Positions 6,811 through 7,663 of a DNA stretch of 7,663 bases are shown here, piece after piece (position 1 is the first letter of the stretch; each line of letters opens with the position of its first letter). The notes below the pieces were generated by a model. The model searched no databases. It was given only the letters and a program-made list of their open reading frames with translations, and was not told the origin of the DNA. The position numbers were made by a program, and so were the translations under genes. The stretch covers positions 1 through 7,663 of the forward strand of contig JACETJ010000056.1 in NCBI GenBank assembly GCA_013911345.1, in the 5' to 3' direction. This DNA comes from Congregibacter sp. GTDB taxonomy: Bacteria > Pseudomonadota > Gammaproteobacteria > Pseudomonadales > Halieaceae.

Positions 6811-6841
6811 GAAGAGCAGGTGCTGCGAAATACCGCGAGCC

Positions 6842-7198
6842 TTAACTTACGGTTTCGTCTGAAAAATAGCCTGTTGCCACGCCGTCTTCTCCGTAGACCG
6901 GCTCTTTGGTTGTTACACGAAATTTGTTGGTCTCGGCGCTGATGATGTTGAAACCAGCTAGGTGGCCAAACATGTTGCGATACCAGTCCCCCTGCAGGTG
7001 GGCTTCGAGATCAGCCCCGCTCTCCCACTCTTCGTAAACGACCACGCGACCGGGGTGGTTGAGGTCAGCCGTCCAGAGATAATGGATGCAACCCTTTTCG
7101 GTGTAAGCGCCGTCGATGAGGGCCTTACCTTTGATCAGGGCTTCATCGCGCACCTCAGGAGGGAACTCAACGATTCCTGCGACAATCACTCGCGACAT
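6842..7198 (-). CDS. Small ABM-domain (antibiotic biosynthesis monooxygenase-like) protein
   Basis: This 118-residue soluble protein fits the ABM/YgiN-like dimeric alpha-beta barrel. It has an opening strand (SRVIVAGIVEFPPE), a helix (about 16-31), EKGCIHYLWTADL (about 34-46), the strand VVVYEEW (about 52-58), then the helix GADLEAHLQGDWYRNM (about 61-76). The pattern of a GC-x-x-Y strand, an E-x-W strand and a helix ending in H-L is typical of the fold. Members include quinol monooxygenases, heme-degrading enzymes and proteins of unknown role, and nothing here fixes a substrate. A tail of about 25 residues extends past the usual barrel. The ATG at 7198 follows GAGAGG at a five-base spacing. 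The gene lies 56 bp after a CMD-family gene on the same strand and probably has its own promoter. Family placement is fairly sure, function is not. Confidence 0.8.
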   Translation of the reverse strand: MSRVIVAGIVEFPPEVRDEALIKGKALIDGAYTEKGCIHYLWTADLNHPGRVVVYEEWESGADLEAHLQGDWYRNMFGHLAGFNIISAETNKFRVTTKEPVYGEDGVATGYFSDETVS

Positions 7199-7214
7199 AA
7201 TGGCCTCTCTAAAT

Positions 7215-7230
7215 TTTCGGAATTACCAAA
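7215..7230. promoter_or_regulatory. Possible operator: 16-bp imperfect palindrome next to the ABM -10 box
   Basis: The sequence TTTCGGAATTACCAAA is symmetrical at 12 of 16 positions (TTTnGnAATTnCnAAA) around a central AATT. It touches the -10 hexamer and covers the predicted transcription start of the ABM gene, where a bound repressor would block initiation. Part of the symmetry may reflect local AT richness. Confidence 0.3.
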
Positions 7231-7257
7231 TTATAGGTGGAAGGTTCGGGTTGTTCA
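7230..7257 (-). promoter_or_regulatory. Candidate sigma-70 promoter of the ABM gene
   Basis: On the minus strand a perfect TATAAT (7235-7230) follows TGAACA (7257-7252, four of six matches to TTGACA) at a 16-bp spacing. The first three bases of the -35 box are the TGA stop of the upstream CMD-family gene. Transcription would start near 7223, giving a leader of about 24 nt that contains the GAGAGG ribosome binding site. The ABM gene can therefore be transcribed without the gene upstream. Confidence 0.5.
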
Positions 7258-7663
7258 CCCTCTGACCCCCGACGCCTCATCGTAGCCACCCTGTCCGCTG
7301 ACCTTCGCCCACTGCTTGAACAGATCGCTCGCCGGCACGGCGTCCTCGACAATCAGCTGTCGCCAGACCTCTGCGGCGCGCACGTAGTAGGGCACGCTGC
7401 CGGGAAACATGGCGAGCGAGAGTGCTTCAGCCAATTCCAATTCATCAACTCCGGCCTGATAAGCGGCCTCAATTTGCCACTTGAGACCACGCCAATTACC
7501 CGAGCAGGTATGCACCGCGCAGGCCGTAATGTGTGCCAGAGTGGGGGCGATCGGGCCGATCACCTGCTCAAACGCGGCGAGGTATTGCTCGCGCGGGTTG
7601 ACGGTGGGGAGGTGGGGCACCCAGTGGTCTTCAACGAAGAGGTAGCCCTCGCTGCCTTTAGCC
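7255..7663 (-). CDS. Carboxymuconolactone decarboxylase/AhpD-like family protein, 5' end outside the window
   Basis: The minus-strand frame is open from the right edge to a TGA at 7257-7255, giving 135 visible residues. The GTG at 7620 is an internal valine candidate rather than a clear start: the frame continues upstream as AKGSEGYLFVEDHW without a stop. The core HITACAVHTCSGNWRG followed by LKWQIEAAYQAGVDELELAEALSLAMFPGSVPYYVRAAEVW has the helix pattern of the CMD/AhpD family, whose members act as gamma-carboxymuconolactone decarboxylases or peroxide-defence disulfide proteins. The AhpD CxxC...H active site is not present: the two cysteines are five residues apart (CAVHTC), and the position where decarboxylases carry His before the AA..(A/N)G helix seems to be Gln. 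The substrate is unknown. It precedes the ABM gene by 56 bp and may share a locus role with it. Confidence 0.75.
   Translation of the reverse strand, partial: AKGSEGYLFVEDHWVPHLPTVNPREQYLAAFEQVIGPIAPTLAHITACAVHTCSGNWRGLKWQIEAAYQAGVDELELAEALSLAMFPGSVPYYVRAAEVWRQLIVEDAVPASDLFKQWAKVSGQGGYDEASGVRG

Noticed and set aside
1..7663. tRNA, rRNA, CRISPR, insertion sequence, phage or toxin-antitoxin elements
   Set aside because: Scanning both strands by eye showed no such structures, and the window is almost filled by housekeeping-type genes.

Overview
The window looks like chromosomal DNA of a gammaproteobacterium. The cmoA-cmoB tRNA-modification pair and a Uup-type ABC-F ATPase point that way, and the response regulator's C-terminus is closest to the LuxO-type regulators I know from that class. 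GC content is moderate to high, genes are tightly packed, and I see no insertion sequences, phage genes, CRISPR arrays or RNA genes. The heme A synthase is of the alphaproteobacterial/mitochondrial (COX15) type, which fits some marine gammaproteobacteria. I would not name a genus.

Layout, left to right. Positions 1-877 (minus) hold the probable first codons of cmoB and the complete cmoA, joined by an ATGA overlap. Diverging from them is an aspartate/aromatic aminotransferase (992-2179, plus). Its stop codon sits inside a three-copy 13-bp tandem repeat. It converges on uup (2221-4161, minus). Diverging from uup is ctaA (4249-5292, plus), followed after 78 bp by a GTG-started NtrC/LuxO-family response regulator (5371-6714, plus). 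A 127-bp gene-free stretch with one GC-rich hairpin separates it from a convergent pair on the minus strand: a small ABM-domain protein (6842-7198), and a carboxymuconolactone decarboxylase/AhpD-like protein (7255 to the right edge, incomplete). The ABM gene appears to have its own promoter, with a perfect TATAAT and a -35 hexamer that begins at the upstream gene's stop codon.

The genes do not form one pathway. CmoA/CmoB modify the wobble uridine of tRNA. The aminotransferase serves amino-acid metabolism, Uup acts on ribosomes or DNA intermediates, and CtaA makes heme A for aa3-type cytochrome oxidase. The CMD-ABM pair looks like an accessory catabolic or redox couple of unknown substrate. 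The most interesting item is the response regulator. It keeps the phospho-acceptor Asp, Walker A, Walker B, sensor and HTH elements, but has lost the GAFTGA loop that NtrC-family activators use to contact sigma-54. It probably works by a non-canonical, sigma-54-independent mechanism. I found no convincing wholly new multi-gene system here.
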